Origin: Byssochlamys sp. IMV 00236
Lineage: Eukaryota; Ascomycota; Eurotiomycetes; Eurotiales; Thermoascaceae
DNA: 64,000 bases
NCBI GenBank assembly: GCA_001931875.2
Contig: MSJH02000823.1
Coordinates: 505,482-569,481, forward strand
Reading direction: 5' to 3'
The notes under the pieces were generated by a model. The model was not told the DNA's origin. It ran no database searches and worked only from the letters and a program-made list of their open reading frames with translations. Numbering within the stretch: the first letter of the stretch is position 1; the number at the start of each line of letters is the position of its first letter. Below are positions 43,783 to 58,018 of this stretch, piece after piece. Made by a program: the position numbers and the translations under genes.

Positions 43783-46700
43783 TCACCAGTCAATCGCCTG
43801 GGTCAGAATACGCTGCACCGGTCCAGATCGCTCTCTGCCGTGCCACGCCCGCAGCAACTGCCGCTGCTCTTGGCTCACTATGTACGGCACCTTCCGACAG
43901 ATAGCAATATACGCCACCATTGCCTGCGCCCGCTGAATCCTGGTAGTCTCCCCGGGTAGGTCGACATCGCGAAAAAGCAGCCCATTTGCCAGAGCGATCA
44001 CTGTGGCTTCGAGGTCTGCTAGATCTGATCTGGGAGCCTCGGCGCTGGAAAACCTTTTTTCCAATTTACCAAATAATCCCTGCAGTCCGTCGTATACCGT
44101 GGCGTGTACGGCCCTGCCCCCATTTTGGACAGCCTTCTCCGATACGGGCAATAGTTCGGTCAAGTAATCTTTTAGGGCTGAAACTACTTAGTGCTCTGCC
44201 TAAACCAGTGGGTGGCGATCAACTCACCTGAAGTAGATGTCTGGATGGCGGGGTTGAAGCAGTGTAGCAGACAATGCACACATGCTGCTAGTGTCGCTTC
44301 TGCACTAAATTTAAGTTCATTCTCAGCCCCGAACCGATTGTTGAACCCATTGTTGACCAGAGCGCTCAGCTGACTTACTTGGCTTGAACATTGCCAGAGT
44401 CAATGTCCATCTTGTCTTTGTCGTCCTCAGCCAGTTCCTCTACCACAGGACGGACGATACTAAGGCTAGCCGACATCAGGTCAACATCGTTCCTTATTTC
44501 CGCAAAGTCCCCGAAGGCCTTGATCGCATGAGGGCGATAGGCCAGATTAGTGCGCTTTGCCTCCCGGATGGCAATGACCTAAAAACGCCCATTAGTCTTC
44601 TACCGTGTAAGATAACCAAGAATGGACTCACTTCCATCTGTTTCCCGACCTTTTCCCTTTGTCTCCAGAGTATCTCCGCCTTGTTGGTAAATTTGACAAA
44701 CGCATTCAAGACAATTTCTTTCCCGTCCCAAGTCTTTCCCGCTAAAGCTCGCTCCAAGACTGGCCATATGAGCTCTCCGGTGGCAAGGTCCAAGTTTTGT
44801 TCCAAGGACGTAATAGCATCAGCAAGGGCCAAAGCGGCCGTATGCTTGATAGCCCAATGGGGGGAATCTAAATTGTCAGCAATAAGACTCAAGATTTCTT
44901 TCAAGTACAGGTTTACTGCGCGTGAACCTCCAACGTTGTCTTGCCAAGTCTTCTGAAAGAAGTCCTTTACTTGATCGTCAGTATCATGTTTAGCCACAAA
45001 GACGAACGGCAGGGAGGCAGCTGCAAATGCCATAAAGCGGTCACTGGATAATTTGGACACGGAGTGAAGAATCTCTCCCGAGATGACGCGGTGTGAGGCG
45101 TCATCTGTTCTGAAATAGAGCGATTTTGCGAACTCTATCGTGTCGAGGACGCTATCATCACTGGCAAGGCGCATGAGGTAGCCTATAGAATTGCTATAGG
45201 ATGCGCTCACAGTGTCATTGCGATCTAGGACATGCTTTTTGAGCAACTGGACGAAACGATCCGCGTAGGGCCGAAAGAGAACTGTCTTCATGCTCAGGAT
45301 GACCAAGACTCGGCTGCAGCCTACTTTCGACGGTAGCCCCACGGCCGTTCGTAAAACGTTCTCCAGTTTTGAGGCTACTTCTTTCATACTGCTGTCGTCA
45401 AGGCAATCCAGGAGATATCGCTCTATGACCTCCATCATGGGGGACGTGCGAATGCTCGATAGTCTCATCTTGTCTATTTGTTGACCCGTCAGGCCGTATT
45501 TGTCTGCATTCAAATGGACATAGTTGACTGCCTGTGGTTCCAGTGAGCTCAAGGAACCCAGAAATCTCTCAAGAATTTGCGGCACGAAAGGACGCAAGAT
45601 GGACCCTGGTGATTTCTTTGAAATCTGTATAAGAGTGGTGATGGCATAAGCCTGGACTTCTTGGGCGCTGGATTCCATTCCTTCCGCGCCGAGCAAGAAG
45701 GGGACTATGTGACCAAGCATTGCCCTCGATCGTTTGGAATCGCCGTCGCCTGTTTCGAGACTGCGGATCACCATGTTAGTGATAGTCTGACAGAGCTTGA
45801 GAGCTGCGGCTCTGACGGTCTCTTTGATATCATCTAAGACCTTGAAAGCTTTGGTAAGAATCTCGTTCATGTACTTGTCGTACTTCTCCAGCTGGCGTCC
45901 TTGGATCAGATCCGCGATAGCGGCACAGCTAGCCTGACGGACTCTCCATTCTCTGCCAACCAGAATGCTTGTAAGTAAGTCATCCATAATCTCGTCAAAA
46001 TGGGCATCCAGGACTGCATTGGGGTCTTTCACGAGTGCCTGCCAAATGTCGTTCATAGATCTTTGAACGTTTGGATTTGGATCGAAACGATACCGATAGA
46101 GTTTCGGGTAGATCTTTGGATTCTTGGATAAGTATCCATTGATGCTTGAGTCAGAAAGAACATTGCTTAGACCAAATCTGCCGAAAGCCGCGCGGCTGGA
46201 CCAAATGGCATCATTAGATGCCAGTGACATAAACCTGTAGACCAAGCTGGGGTCTCCGACCTCGGATGCAAGGTTCATAATGTCTTTGTATGTAGTCACC
46301 GAACCATCTCCGGTGGGTAATGCTCCAGGTTCGAAGAGTTCGGTATCAGAATCTACCCAGCCTCCGCCTAGATTCGTGGTGTTTCCCGTAAATGAACGCA
46401 CTAGGTCTCTGACTAGATCATCCTTGATGGATTGGTCTCCCATCTCATAGACAAAGCCAAGTCCTCTAGAGCCGATTTCCTGCACAAATTCGTCACGGTC
46501 TGTCAATAGGCCTGCGAATGCGGCTTGGCAGCTACGGAGCCGGTGCTGGATGTCCCCGAAGTGGCCGCAGTCCTTAATTAGACACAGTAGCCATATTGCT
46601 GATGCCTTTTTAAGCGACGGCTTAGGCGCCCCACAACCAGCTATAGTTCTGTTGGCGACATCCACAAGAACTTCTGTCCGAATCTCTGACTCCGGCACGT

Positions 46701-49566
46701 CTTCATCCACGTCGAATTCCCCGACCAATGATTTGGAGCCCCAGCCAACGGCTGCTGTGCTTAATGCCTCGCCAACAGCGAACTGGGTCTCTGGGCTGCG
46801 TACCTCATGTAAATCATGCAGGCAGGTGAGTAACTCGGCGAATGGTTCTCCGTTGTTATTCCTCTTAGGGAAGATCAACGAGAAACGGCCGATTGTGGAT
46901 ATTGCGGTTTGGCCTTCTCTCCTTCCGTCTTGCAGAAGCTTGTCTCTCACCATCTTCCAGCCTCCTGCACCTTGCGGGAGCATGACAGGGGATATGACGC
47001 CAGACAGACAGAGCTGCCCAAGGGCTATTTGTGCTGCTTCCCTCAGCTGGGTATCACGTGTCTCCTCGAGGATACCGATGGTAACGCTAAGGGACTCCGT
47101 GATAGTCGTATTCGATAACACGTTAAGCTTTTTACGGAAGGCTGTCCGGCTGAGAAGGTAAGTTATCCCGAGAAGAGCACCGCTGACATGATTTGCGACC
47201 TGTCCAACAGCGCCTTTCCAGGCCCTCGCACGCTGCATCAAATCAGCAACCAGTGTCTGACGCTCGACATCCGCGAACGAAACATGAGAAGCAAGGATTC
47301 CAAAAGCTCGTGCCGCAGTTTCCTGTGTAGTCTTCTTGTTGGAAAACATAGGAACCCTCAAGGATGGTGCTCGACACGCCAGAGCGCCAACAATGTCGTT
47401 AGATGCGAGGGAACATACATCAATAAAATGCACGCCACATTGCCCGAGACCTTCCCCGTTATTCCAGAGAAGGCCGTTCAATGCAGAAGACAAAAGAGCA
47501 AGGATGGCTGCACGGTCACAATCTTTGATATGCTGCTTCAGAGCGGAGCGAGCTGCTTCGTTCGAGGCCAGAAGAGCATCAAGGCGATATTCCCAATCCT
47601 GTTCTATCTCAACAGGTATCCCTGACTTTGAGAAGGCTTCCCATAGGAGGATATTACGGACAAATGCAACCGCAGGCGGAAAAGCTGCAACCAAAGCTCC
47701 TGAAAAATTCTTGGAGCCCGGTACCGCACCATCTTCCAAAGAGTCTTCCTCGCTCCCGGCACCTAGCAGAAAGCACGTCAAATCATGGAAACTGGGGAAA
47801 CGGTAAGTTGGATCTCTGGCCAACTCCGCTGACGACGAGCCAGTCAATGTACCGCTCTTCGTGATATTTATCATCCTATACCAATAAGGATGTAATCCCT
47901 TTCGGCCCTCCTCGACGACTTCGCGCTCCTTGTCCTGCCTACCAGCAATAGCCATGAGATCGATCCAACGAGCCACAACATCCCCATATGCCAGACAGCG
48001 GTTGGCGAACCGTACGGCAGCAAACCGAGTACTTCGAACAATCTTGTATCCTGAAATCGAGTCATCCTCGCCCGGCTGGTTGTTCATATGGTGCACAAGA
48101 AAAGGTCGCAGCTGTTCCCGAAACGCTTCGTCCGACGAGTTGGCAAACGAATTTAGGACACTTCCCAAGGCTTGCTCGATGCTGACGAAGATCTGAGAAC
48201 TGGACGCGTCGGAGCTCAAGGAGGTAAAGAGCCATCTCACAAGGCCGAATTTAAATCCGTACCCGGAATCGTCCTGCATATCGGACACAACTTTAGGTGC
48301 CAGCAAGCCTATGCTCTCATAGGCAAGGCTACGCAACCCAGAGTCTGCTGGAGAGAGCGTCTGGCCGCTAGCTGCAGGATTAGGCCAACCCTGCGATTGA
48401 ACAAAATCCCTCAATCCTGAGATGATCTTGGGTGCAACTGCCTTCAGATCATCAGATGAGCCCATGCGCACTACCCAAGTTGTGAACGTAAATATCTGTG
48501 TCCGTAGCTTAAAGGCTAGCAGACCCTGGACTGATCTGGCTTCATCAGAAAAGAGGCCCTCGTCTAGAATCTTGACAACGCTCTGCGTATCCGCTGTTGC
48601 TTTTATTGATCGCCCTAGAAAATGTAAGATCTTGACTCGAAGTGCAGGACGTGCTGGTGGTGCCCCATCGGGCCTTCCCGTCCCAAAATAGAGCGTGTAG
48701 AGCTGTTGTACCACGTCGGGATTCTCGAGATCCGGCGTGAAGCGTTTCAACATATCCTCGCCAATGTCGGACAGACGAGAATTGGCATCTGCAGAAGCAA
48801 TCACGGCGGGTAAAAAGCGCTCAGAATCTGTGAAACAGCCACTTGCCAGGAACTTAGCCACTGCAACCTTTGTCTCCGTTAAGTTGAGACCACCGTTAGT
48901 GGACGGATCCCAGGTCTCCGCGGGAGATGTTCCCTTGTTGAGAAAGACATATTCTGAAGCCGTGATTCCTGGACAGATATCGCTATTCTTGTCCCCGGGT
49001 GATAGAAGCAACAACTTCCCGAACCACGACGACAGGAACGCAGTATCTTCGCATGAGAGTCCCAATTTCTCTCTCAATGCGAGATCTTCTTGGCTCCCTT
49101 TCTGGGGCAACTTCAAAAGAGGGAGTAGTCTTAGCACCAGGTTGAACACGATGGCTCCCTGTGTACCATCGGTCCCGATGTCTGCAATGCCTTGCAGCAC
49201 TGATGGCAGCAATTCAGTCCTTGCGGCTGGCGTAAGACGGCTGATTCCCTGTTGGATATACAGAAGATCAAAATGTCGAATGAGCGGAGAGTGCTGTTCT
49301 TTGAACTGTTTCAGAAGAGCCGGGACTGGCAGCTGGATGGACTGTGGCTGGATACGCGTGTTAATATGCTGGCAGACGCTGATGACCTTGTTGCGCACGG
49401 TCAAGCTCTCCGATGCCAGCTTGAGCAACAGAGGAGCCAAGTAGATGCCTAGCAAGGTCTGAAGTTTGCTATCTGTGCTTGCCAATGCGATACGAAGCTC
49501 GACCTTGGATATCAAGCTCAGCTCCCTAGCTTCGGGGCTCTCTTGGGCGGTGGCGTTGGAGGACAT
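43783..49566 (-). CDS. ECM29: Proteasome-associated HEAT-repeat adaptor ECM29
   Basis: Exons 44632-49566, 44379-44578, 44228-44304 and 43783-44177, 1868 aa, close to family length. The N-terminal part has the Ecm29 hallmark PGITASEYVFLNKGTSPAET and LNLTETKVAVAKFLASGCF. The rest is continuous HEAT-type helical repeats (for example REWRVRQASCAAIADLIQGR and TDRDEFVQEIGSRGLGFVYE). Ecm29 binds the 26S proteasome at the core/regulatory particle interface, stabilises it and takes part in quality control of faulty or oxidised particles. The three small C-terminal exons are needed to complete the protein. I use the ATG at 49566 (MSSNATAQESPEARE); one at 49584 adds six residues. Confidence 0.93.
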
Positions 49567-50679
49567 GGTTATGGAAAGGCACAAAAGAGCGGCAGGAAGA
49601 AACGAGAGGGAAACGTGGCGTGATGTCCTCCCTATTAACGAGAACAGGGGATCTTCGAGAACTTTGACTATACAGAAAGTATTCTCAGAAATTCGACGGC
49701 TCCTCTCTTTCTAAAGCATCTTCTAGGCAGTAAGGATGATGACGCCTTATCACAAAGGGCAAGAGCCTTGAAGCCTGATAGTTATTGATTGGGTGGGCGT
49801 GCGCTAGGTAACCGGCTTAGTCATCATGTGTGTAAAATTCCCAATTTCGACACATATAAGGATAAGAATATTTGTCACTGGAAAATGTCTTCGATCTGAA
49901 TTTTTATAGTCCCTGGTTTAACTTTTGTTTCATGGATTTTGTCGTAGTTATGTATGTTTCCACGATCTTAGCTTGAAATAATACTTAGCGTCTCTATATA
50001 TTTCCTGGACCGTGCCGTGTTAGTTACTCCGGAGTCCGGACAATCATAATCATCATAGTGCATAAACCAGCATTAAGCTTCGTCTGTTTCAAGTTGTAGC
50101 TTGCATTGACACGAAGTTTATTCACGGAAATGTATTAGAGCTACTGGAACTATTATCGCTGAGGTCCTTAGGACAGCTTTTTCACCAAGGTATTGAAGTA
50201 CGCGTTGGTCCTGCTGAGCTTCATACATTGCGAATTGAATTGAGAAACTGGGTCCTACTCAAAGATCTTCAACTATCTCGCTTAGGATATGACATGTATC
50301 TGTGCTTCTGTGATTGTAATGCCTATAGCCTTATAGAGCGAGAGCAGTTCTTGGGCGTTGCCCAAGAATCCTAGTCTTTTGCTTCCTGGCGCAGCGGTTT
50401 AGCTCCTAGAATGCTCCCTGGGGTTAGGTCGTGACAGTGATATTTCCATTCATATTCTCCCAAAAATAACTGATGAGGTAAAAGCAGCTGCTTCTTTAGC
50501 AGGGTATCTCGTAACGCCTATAGAGATAAGATCGGAATAATACTAGGTACTCTCCCATCTCAGCGCTATATATAGTCGAGACAGAAATCAAGGCCATATA
50601 TATGCATATATATATCGAAAATCAGACAAGAAAGGTCGGGAAGAAAAAAAAAAAAAAAAAAAGACCTATTAGAGATCGG
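49567..50679. other. Intergenic region between ECM29 and the SNF2-RING gene
   Basis: AT-rich. It contains a perfect hairpin with a 9-bp stem and 3-nt loop at 50348-50368 (TTCTTGGGC / GCCCAAGAA) and a long A run at about 50644-50662. No coding pattern seen. Confidence 0.5.
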
Positions 50680-53600
50680 TCAATAAATGGAGGAATCAAC
50701 TGTAGAGGCTTTCTTTCTTTCCTCTGCGGCTTCTGCTCTCAAAAAGCGTCCCACTTCACGTTCGGCCTCTAGTGAGTGGCCTGGAGTGCCGCTTCGATTG
50801 GCTTTTCCAAACAGACACTGCCACAAATCATCCTTCCTGACAATTTCGCCACCCGCTGAACCGCCTGTCATTAGCCTGGATAGCGTCGCGTCTTGGAGTT
50901 CCAGAGAATTCGCAGAATCAATCGCCGTTTCTGAGAGGTTCTGAACAGTAGCACCATTAGGACTATCAGAGGTCGGTGACTGAGCTCCCTTTTCTTTCTC
51001 TCTCTGCACGATATGTGTCAGACGCCGGGAAACAGAGATGTCGTAAATGGTCTCCTCCACAGTGTCTGAGACCAAGTACATCCAGATGGTGGTTGGTCGA
51101 TGCTGCCCTATACGATGTACACGGGCGATAGCCTGCAGCTCGATTGCGGTGTTGATAAGCGGCTCGCATAGAAAGACGTGAGTCGCATTGACGAGGTTGA
51201 GACCAGATGAATGTGCTTTTGCATGCAACAGGAAGCATTCAATAGCCGGATCGCTTTTGAACCGTTCAATGCCATCTTTATTGTCGACGCTGATGTGTCC
51301 GATCTTAAAGCGACTGAAGGCAACGCCCAGGTGACTCAAGAAATGTTTGTACTGCGAGAAGACAATCGATTTCGAACCAGGGTCGTTTTGGCGCAGCCAT
51401 ATGAGATGACGTGCCAGAGTGTCGATCTTTGTCCCAAAGTAGCCATCGAGGTCAATGTTCTTGATCTCTCTCATAATATCGGAACTGACATCTGTGTATA
51501 TAGATTTATTTGGTGAGCGGTCGGATCCCGGCTTCACTGGGGGCTTCTCTTCCTGTATGACTAAATCTTGAGGCTTGTACGTTATTTGGTGAAAGTCCCT
51601 GACCTTCAGACGTTTTTTGCATGTGGGACATGTTCGGTGTTGATGCCACCACAAACGCAGGCAGTCTTTGCAGTATTTGTGCCCACAAACCGTCAAAACA
51701 CCTACCGAAAGAATGTGTTAGCAGGAATTTAGGGCAAATTATAGAATAAGAGATACATACCGATTTCAAACGAGGACTGGCAGATAACGCAGATTCTCGA
51801 ACTATCCTCTGAGCCCGGCTCTTCACGAAGATGTATTAAGTACCGACGCTTCGCCTTCAGCCCCGAAATCTTGCCGTCGATTTGGGATTCCTGCTTGAGC
51901 TTTGCGGCGAAGAGTTCCTCATTCATCGGTTTACCCACACTCTCTTCATCGTAGGGGGCCACAGTATCTGATATCTGTTGTAGTTGACGGTAATATTCCA
52001 GGCGATTATTCATCGTATCACGGAACATTTCCACCTCCCTTTCCAAGCCAGATATTACCTTCGCCTGTTCTGTAGCCATCTGACTGGCATTAGCTAGAAC
52101 TTGGTTGACAATCTCAAGCTCAGCCTTAGCTCTGCTACTCCCCCCGCTTTCCTGCCATTCAAGGGACGTAGCAAGGCTACGCAACTCGCTAATGATTCCA
52201 CGGAGCGACCCAAGAGTAGGATCAGGCTTGATTTTGCTGCGGGTGTTCATGATGTTACGGAAGAGCTCAGGAGAAGGACCTTCGCCTTTCTCTGCCTGGA
52301 TAATTCCGCTTTTGATCTCATGCGCAATGAGGACGTTTCTTTGGCCGGTGATAGCGTCATTTCTATCCGCAAACATGGCACGTAGTGCCTCCATATAGAC
52401 ATACATCTCGTCCTGGTGTTTTGTCGACGTCTCATATTCATTTCCTTCCAATTCATTCTCTTCCTCATCAACCAACGGCTGAAGGAGTAACTTTATCATA
52501 GAATCGCGCCATTCGTTATACTGGACGGCATGACGATTCAAAGCGTCGCAGAAGTCTTCAAATCTCTCAAATAGACGACGTCCTTCGAGCCCACTACTGT
52601 ACAAGTGCGGCTTCATGTTGGGTATGTGGACCAAGGACTTCGTAACCGACTTTTGTCTGATGGTCTTCATATACCGCCCAACCTTTTGGGAGATATCATA
52701 CAGAATCTCCTTTCGGATCTGCTTCGCGGCCTCATACGCCTCTTCTTCCAATTTCCCGAGCTCCTTGAACTCTTTAGAATCGGGTTCAGTGAGAGCGCGA
52801 TCTGTTTTGATCTGATAATAGGCATTTCCAGTGAAGAATGTACAGATATGTTGAACCTCCAGTGCAGCCCGAAGCTTTGCCCGGTAAGTGCCGATGCGAC
52901 TGTTCTTTCCTGTTTCTTCGCCGTCCTCCTTGTCACTAGTAGTATCGACAGAGGCTGTGTCGTTATCCAAAGTCTCGCGCGCAGCCCTCTCCTTCTCGCG
53001 TTCTGCCTGGAGCTGGTCGCGACAATCTTGGACGATCTCACTGGCCCGGGCTAAGGCATTTTGCCATATTTGGAGGGCTTCCTTACCGCGATGAGCGTTC
53101 TCTAACAACTGGCCACGCCTGGTCTGTGAGAGTAGAAGGGCACGCTCCTCGGTGCGAATAAGCGTATCATTTTGATCAATCATAACTTCGAGCACCTCGT
53201 TCACCGACCGCAATGGTCCGTTAGCGACCCCAAACGCACGACGGTTGCCCCCAGCTACCTCAGGATGCAAGCATGTCTGCCGTAATCTCGTCAACCAACT
53301 TCGCATTTTATCGATCACGGCTTGAGAGTTAGGATCCCAGTCACCAGATAGTGGTGTGCCAGTGTTGTCAAGACCACAGTCCTCGCACATCTGCTCATAA
53401 AGATGACCGTAATGCTGCTCTTCAATGGGTGTAAAAGGAACCGTGATTACAACTCTCCTCTGAGGCGGTAGACGTAGCTCATCTCGAATGCGGTCTTTGC
53501 TGTGTCGAAGCGCAAGTTTGCCAATGATGCGTCTGAACACAGGCTTGAAATTCTCGTACAGTCTCGTCCAGATATCTAATCCGTCACTGAATGGCTGGTA

Positions 53601-55324
53601 ATGAAGGAACAATAGAAGCCCGAACAGATCTTTGATGTCTTTCCGTAACGGAGTGCCTGTTACAGCCCATGCGTTCTGGCGAGGGATAACTCGAGCAACC
53701 CTAGCAGCATTGCTGACGCCGCTTTCAATCATCTGAGCTTCATCAAGGCACACTCTCCACCATGATATCCGCACCAGGGGCGTTTTCCGGACTTCGAACC
53801 TTTTCTGGTGGCGAAGGTTCGGCCTAGGAGCGTCACCTGCGTAGTGAACTTCGCGTGAGAGAACGTTGTATGTAGTAAGCACAACATCATTATTAGCAAC
53901 CGTCTTGACCAGATCCTCGTTCAACGATTCAGAATTTCGAGAAATCCCGGTGTAATGAAGGACGCGAAGACCAGGAGAATGTGTATTGATTTCCTGCTTC
54001 CACTGCTCGAGAATTGCGGGCGGAGTAATTATCAATGTCGCGCGGGATTCAAGGAGACCTTTACTGTCGGTAGACGAGCCTTCGTCACTGAGTGTCAGCG
54101 GACGTTGGTTGAGACACATCAAGCTGATCATCTCCACTGTTTTGCCGAGCCCCATTTCTTCCGCAAGAATGCCGCCCTTAAGATAGCGTCCAGCATCTTT
54201 CCATCCAGAAAGATTTGTTGTTACCGTGAGAAACAAATGGCTAGCGAAACAGCGTCTCCCATCCGCATCTGTAAATTCATAAAAGGAGTCTGGAAGTTCC
54301 TCGGATGGCTCCGGTTCGGCTGGAACGACTTTACCATCGGGCTGAAGCTGCATGCCTTCTCTCTGAAGAAGCCACCGGACGGCTCTGGTCTGAAATGGGT
54401 AAAGCTGACATTGAATAAGATCGCATTTAATATCTGCAGATGCGGCCGGAGTTCGCTCAGGAACATGGACATTGTCGTAGAAGTCCCGTGGAGACCATGT
54501 CGCTCTAACTTTCTTTTGACCATTGACATGGGATACTCTCGATGGGTACTCCGGGAGTCCATAGGGAACATAAGTCTGGAGAATAAGCCGAGCTTCTTTG
54601 GGGAAGCGACGAGGAATTTCCAACGAGTCTTTCCAGAGAATGTTGAGCTCGAGCTGGAAAGACTTTCGGTCGGACAGAGCGTATAGTGTAGATTGATAGC
54701 ATACTAAAGGCTGAGTCTGGCGGGCCCGATCCGTGGAAACAAGCCCACTCACCAGCTGAAGTTGAGCGCCTAAATTCGTGATCTCTGACTGTCGTATTGT
54801 GTCCTGGAACAGAACCCGCTTCCCTTGTACGGTGGCAAGCTCTAGCTTAAATTCCTGATCGCCAGCCAGAGCCCCAACACTCCGAATAAACACGGGTATC
54901 GCAGGTCTCTCGTTAGGAGAAGATTCTCCTTGTCCGAAATCGCCAATAGATTCTGCGTAACTCTGGTACAATGTTAATAATGGCCATATGAACCTCTTCC
55001 GCGCAAGGTGCGACTAGGAACACTCACCAAATCCAGGAGAATACGGGCCAAGGTAATATAACCGATAGGCCTCCTCGCGTTTGAATCCAGAGAACGAGGA
55101 GAATTGGCACTGCTAATCTCACCATCTGCTAGTTTGCGACGCTTGCTGGGTGGCCCTTCTGGCTCGGTTTCCTGACATTGCGCGAACGCAGTGGCCAGCT
55201 GCTCAGGCACGGGGCCTTGAATAGCAAGGGTTAGTGAATCGAACCGATATAGATCGATGACCAAGGGAAAAAGGCATTCTGGAGTCATACCTGGCAATGA
55301 TACCTCTCCACGCACCACCGCCAT
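50680..55324 (-). CDS. IRC20: SNF2-family helicase with embedded RING finger (IRC20/SHPRH type)
   Basis: Proposed exons 55291-55324, 55028-55215, 51761-54962 and 50680-51701, 1481 aa. Helicase half one has GGILAEEMGLGKTVEMISLM (Walker A), the Walker B variant CLDEAQMIES, and AWAVTGTPLRKDIKDLFGLL. A long coiled, charged region follows. The RING (CVICQSSFEIG, then VLTVCGHKYCKDCLRLWWHQ, RTCPTC) is split by the third intron. Helicase half two ends with LLHAKAHSSGLNLVNATHVF and ELQAIARVHRIGQHRPTTIW. This order (SNF2, RING, helicase C) is that of yeast Irc20 and human SHPRH, ubiquitin ligases and translocases of DNA repair and chromatin. Intron 1 (75 bp, in frame, without stops) is inferred from GTATGA, CACTAACC and CAAG; if retained the protein gains 25 residues. 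Confidence 0.88.
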
Positions 55325-55735
55325 GCTGGTGCTCTGAGCAAGGTCTTCCTAACGTCGCGAGGGGAAGAACAGGAGGCAATTGGGGCAATTGACATATCGG
55401 ACCAAATCCTTATCTAGCAGGTCACGTGCTGATAGTGCTGATAAATCCCCCGGCCGCCCCACAAATTTAGGTTTCGGCCGCGGAGGCGACGAAAATGACT
55501 TCGTTAAGAGTATCAGAGGATTAACGATTAACGTTCTTGTTTTGTCCGCGGTTGAGGTGGCAAATTATTGACTGCGTGAGTGCTGAAATATATATATATA
55601 TATATATATTTATTTCAAATGTCACACATGGTGATACTTCTATAAGATATTGAAGCCCTTGTCCGATCAATAGGGTATGTATTAGCAGGCTCGAGGCTTT
55701 TAATAGATCTATTTGCTTCGTAGGTCCAAACGAGG
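55325..55735. other. Promoter of the SNF2-RING gene / 3' flank of PNGase A
   Basis: It contains an (AT)n tract of about 23 bp at 55588-55610, next to the PNGase A 3' end. No gene seen. Confidence 0.5.
55588..55610. repeat. (AT)n microsatellite
   Basis: An uninterrupted AT dinucleotide tract, downstream of the PNGase A stop codon on the minus strand. Confidence 0.9.
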
Positions 55736-58018
55736 TTAAACAAATGGTGTGCTGGGCCCTCTTCCTAAAATGCTCCTGACACTGTTCCTGCCAAGACAGA
55801 ACTGTCCGCTGCCAGGGGATTTCAAGAGACGAGCCGATGACTCTTGACCTGCTGCGGTATCGCTGACGACAGTCCCATTGACTGCCTTGACGTATCTCTG
55901 GTAGCCATCATCACCATTAAAGATATCTGTTGTCTCACCTGATGAGGAGCTACCACCAGATGTGGAGAAATAATGTGCCTCTCCATACTGCTTTGTATGT
56001 AGCGTCGAAGGCCCCGATGTGAGAGTGTAGGTTGATATGCCGGGGCCGCCATTGGAGTCAATATCAAGACCACGACTAATTGTGGCGTCGATAGATGTCG
56101 TCTCATCGGTAATTCCGTAGGTTGAATTGCAGTCCAGTGGATAGCTAAACGTCGTATAGCTCTCGATTGACCCTCTACCACTGCCGATACTCGTTGCTGA
56201 TACCGTACCGACGGTGCTTTGGTTGTTCCGCTGACTGATACCTTGCTGGGTAAGTAAACCAAAATTTGAATACGATAGAGTCTGGCTCCATAGAAAGGAA
56301 GATGATCGGACTGTCAGATTCCTCTCAGCCCTAACTGAATAGGAGAGCGACTCGTTCGCGCCGGATTGCGCGTTTTGGACGAGATTCCGTGTGATAAAGA
56401 ATTGGGGCTCCGGGGCGCTGATCTGAGGACGACCTTTCCCATGAATGACGGTATCTCCAAAATAAAGGAACACCTTTCCCGTGACCACCCAATATGAACC
56501 AACTGTATTGGATAACGCAGCGGTTCCATTTGCAGAGGTATCAAGCCCTAGGACTTTGATCTCGAAGGTGTGACTTTTCCCATCAGTAAGCAGAGGAATG
56601 AACGGCGTGACATCGATTTCCGGCTCTCGGAGGTCAAATGCATCGATGCCCACAATCGGACGCCAGAAACCCGGAGCAACTCCTCCTGTAAAGATGACAG
56701 GGAAGGGCCATACAACTCCGGCCAGTATCCCATCGATCAGAAGTTGGACTTCACGGAAGGGCGAATAGCCGTTCAGCTCGCCGGCAGTTTGTGTGAAATC
56801 TGCCGTGTCGGATGAAAACACATTAGACCACCAGAATTCTTCCGTTGACTGTCCACATGCTGAAATGGATACGATGGCACGAGAGACGTTTCCAGGAATG
56901 CTGTAAGCCACGGTCGTATTATCAGATGGAACAGTGAAAGCGCTCGAGGAATTGCTGGATGACTTCCGCGATGAGATGGGCAGAATGACGTCTGCTGTTT
57001 TAACGTTGTTCTGGTGCGTAAACGATGCTGTCAGTGTCACATTGAAGGGACCAGTATAGGTGTTGTCGATAAGATTCCCCAGGTCGAATATCAACTTCTG
57101 GGGTTGTTTCCAGAGTGTGTTGTACTGAGACATCTCCTTGATGTACGTCCACACAATCCCGTTAGTAGTAGGCTCAGCAGTGGATGTCCGAAAGACTTCT
57201 ACGTCTCCAAGAAACATCAGTGCCAGGCGGTCAAACTGACGGCCTTTAGATGTGACGGTGAGATTGATTCTTGTTGTATCAAAGTCACATTGAGGCGGTT
57301 CATAGTTGCCTGGCAGAAAAGCGAATCAATTGATGGTCATACCCCAGGCAATAGACATGCTCTACTTACCTACAAACGGATGCCCATAACTAGCTGCAAA
57401 TTGATGTTCCATGAGCAGGATTTCTTGATTGCAGGCATTATTGCTTGCTGGATCAAACGTGACGGGTTGATAGACCTGGAAAACATCCAGTGGCCCGGCA
57501 GCACTTGCAACTGAAGATTGGCGGCGCACATTTTCCAGCTTTCCAAGCGATAGCGCACCTGGGAGATACCCAGTTAAGGCAAGGAGAGAAGCATGACTGA
57601 ACAACATCGTGGTAAGAAATATGGTAGCCGCTACCCAGACCGCGTACTTGGACCGCGATCTAGCTGTATCGCCCCGACTTTGAAACGTTCCTGCTGACCT
57701 GAAACCCTGATAGAGGTCTCCCTTTTCGGAAACTAATACATATGCAGCGTTTTCTTCATCCGACGGTGCCAATCCGATAATACCACGCGTATTAGCGCGG
57801 TCCAAGGGGTGAGATTCTCGTAATCGCCCAGGGGAAAGCTTCCACAAGATCCCCAGGACAACAAGAGTAATCAACGGACTGAGAAACAGCAGATTCTCAG
57901 AAGACACGGTTACGTGGTGAAGGACAAATATCGGAGTGCCAGTCACACTCTGGTATGCGGGGACCGAGGACAGCAAAGCGACGTCTTCTCGAAAGGACGA
58001 CGGCAGCTGTTCCTGCAT
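55736..58018 (-). CDS. Peptide-N4-(N-acetyl-beta-glucosaminyl)asparagine amidase A (PNGase A) family
   Basis: Exons 57370-58018 and 55736-57309, 740 aa. The N-terminal 150 residues hold two hydrophobic stretches (about 43-59, LLFLSPLITLVVLGILW, and about 126-142, VWVAATIFLTTMLFSHA), so the protein is probably a membrane-anchored or secretory enzyme. The rest follows plant/fungal PNGase A: FDPASNNACNQEILLMEHQF, GRQFDRLALMFLGDVEVFRT, WTYIKEMSQYNTLW, and PFREVQLLIDGILAGVVWPF then GVAPGFWRPIVGIDAFDLRE. The plant enzymes remove N-glycans, including core-fucosylated ones, from glycopeptides. Many NxS/T sites fit the secretory route. Fungal members are little studied, so the activity is inferred. 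Confidence 0.87.

Noticed and set aside
50391..50450. TGGCGCAGCGG resembling a tRNA A box
   Set aside because: No B box or cloverleaf follows; only a possible decayed tRNA fragment.
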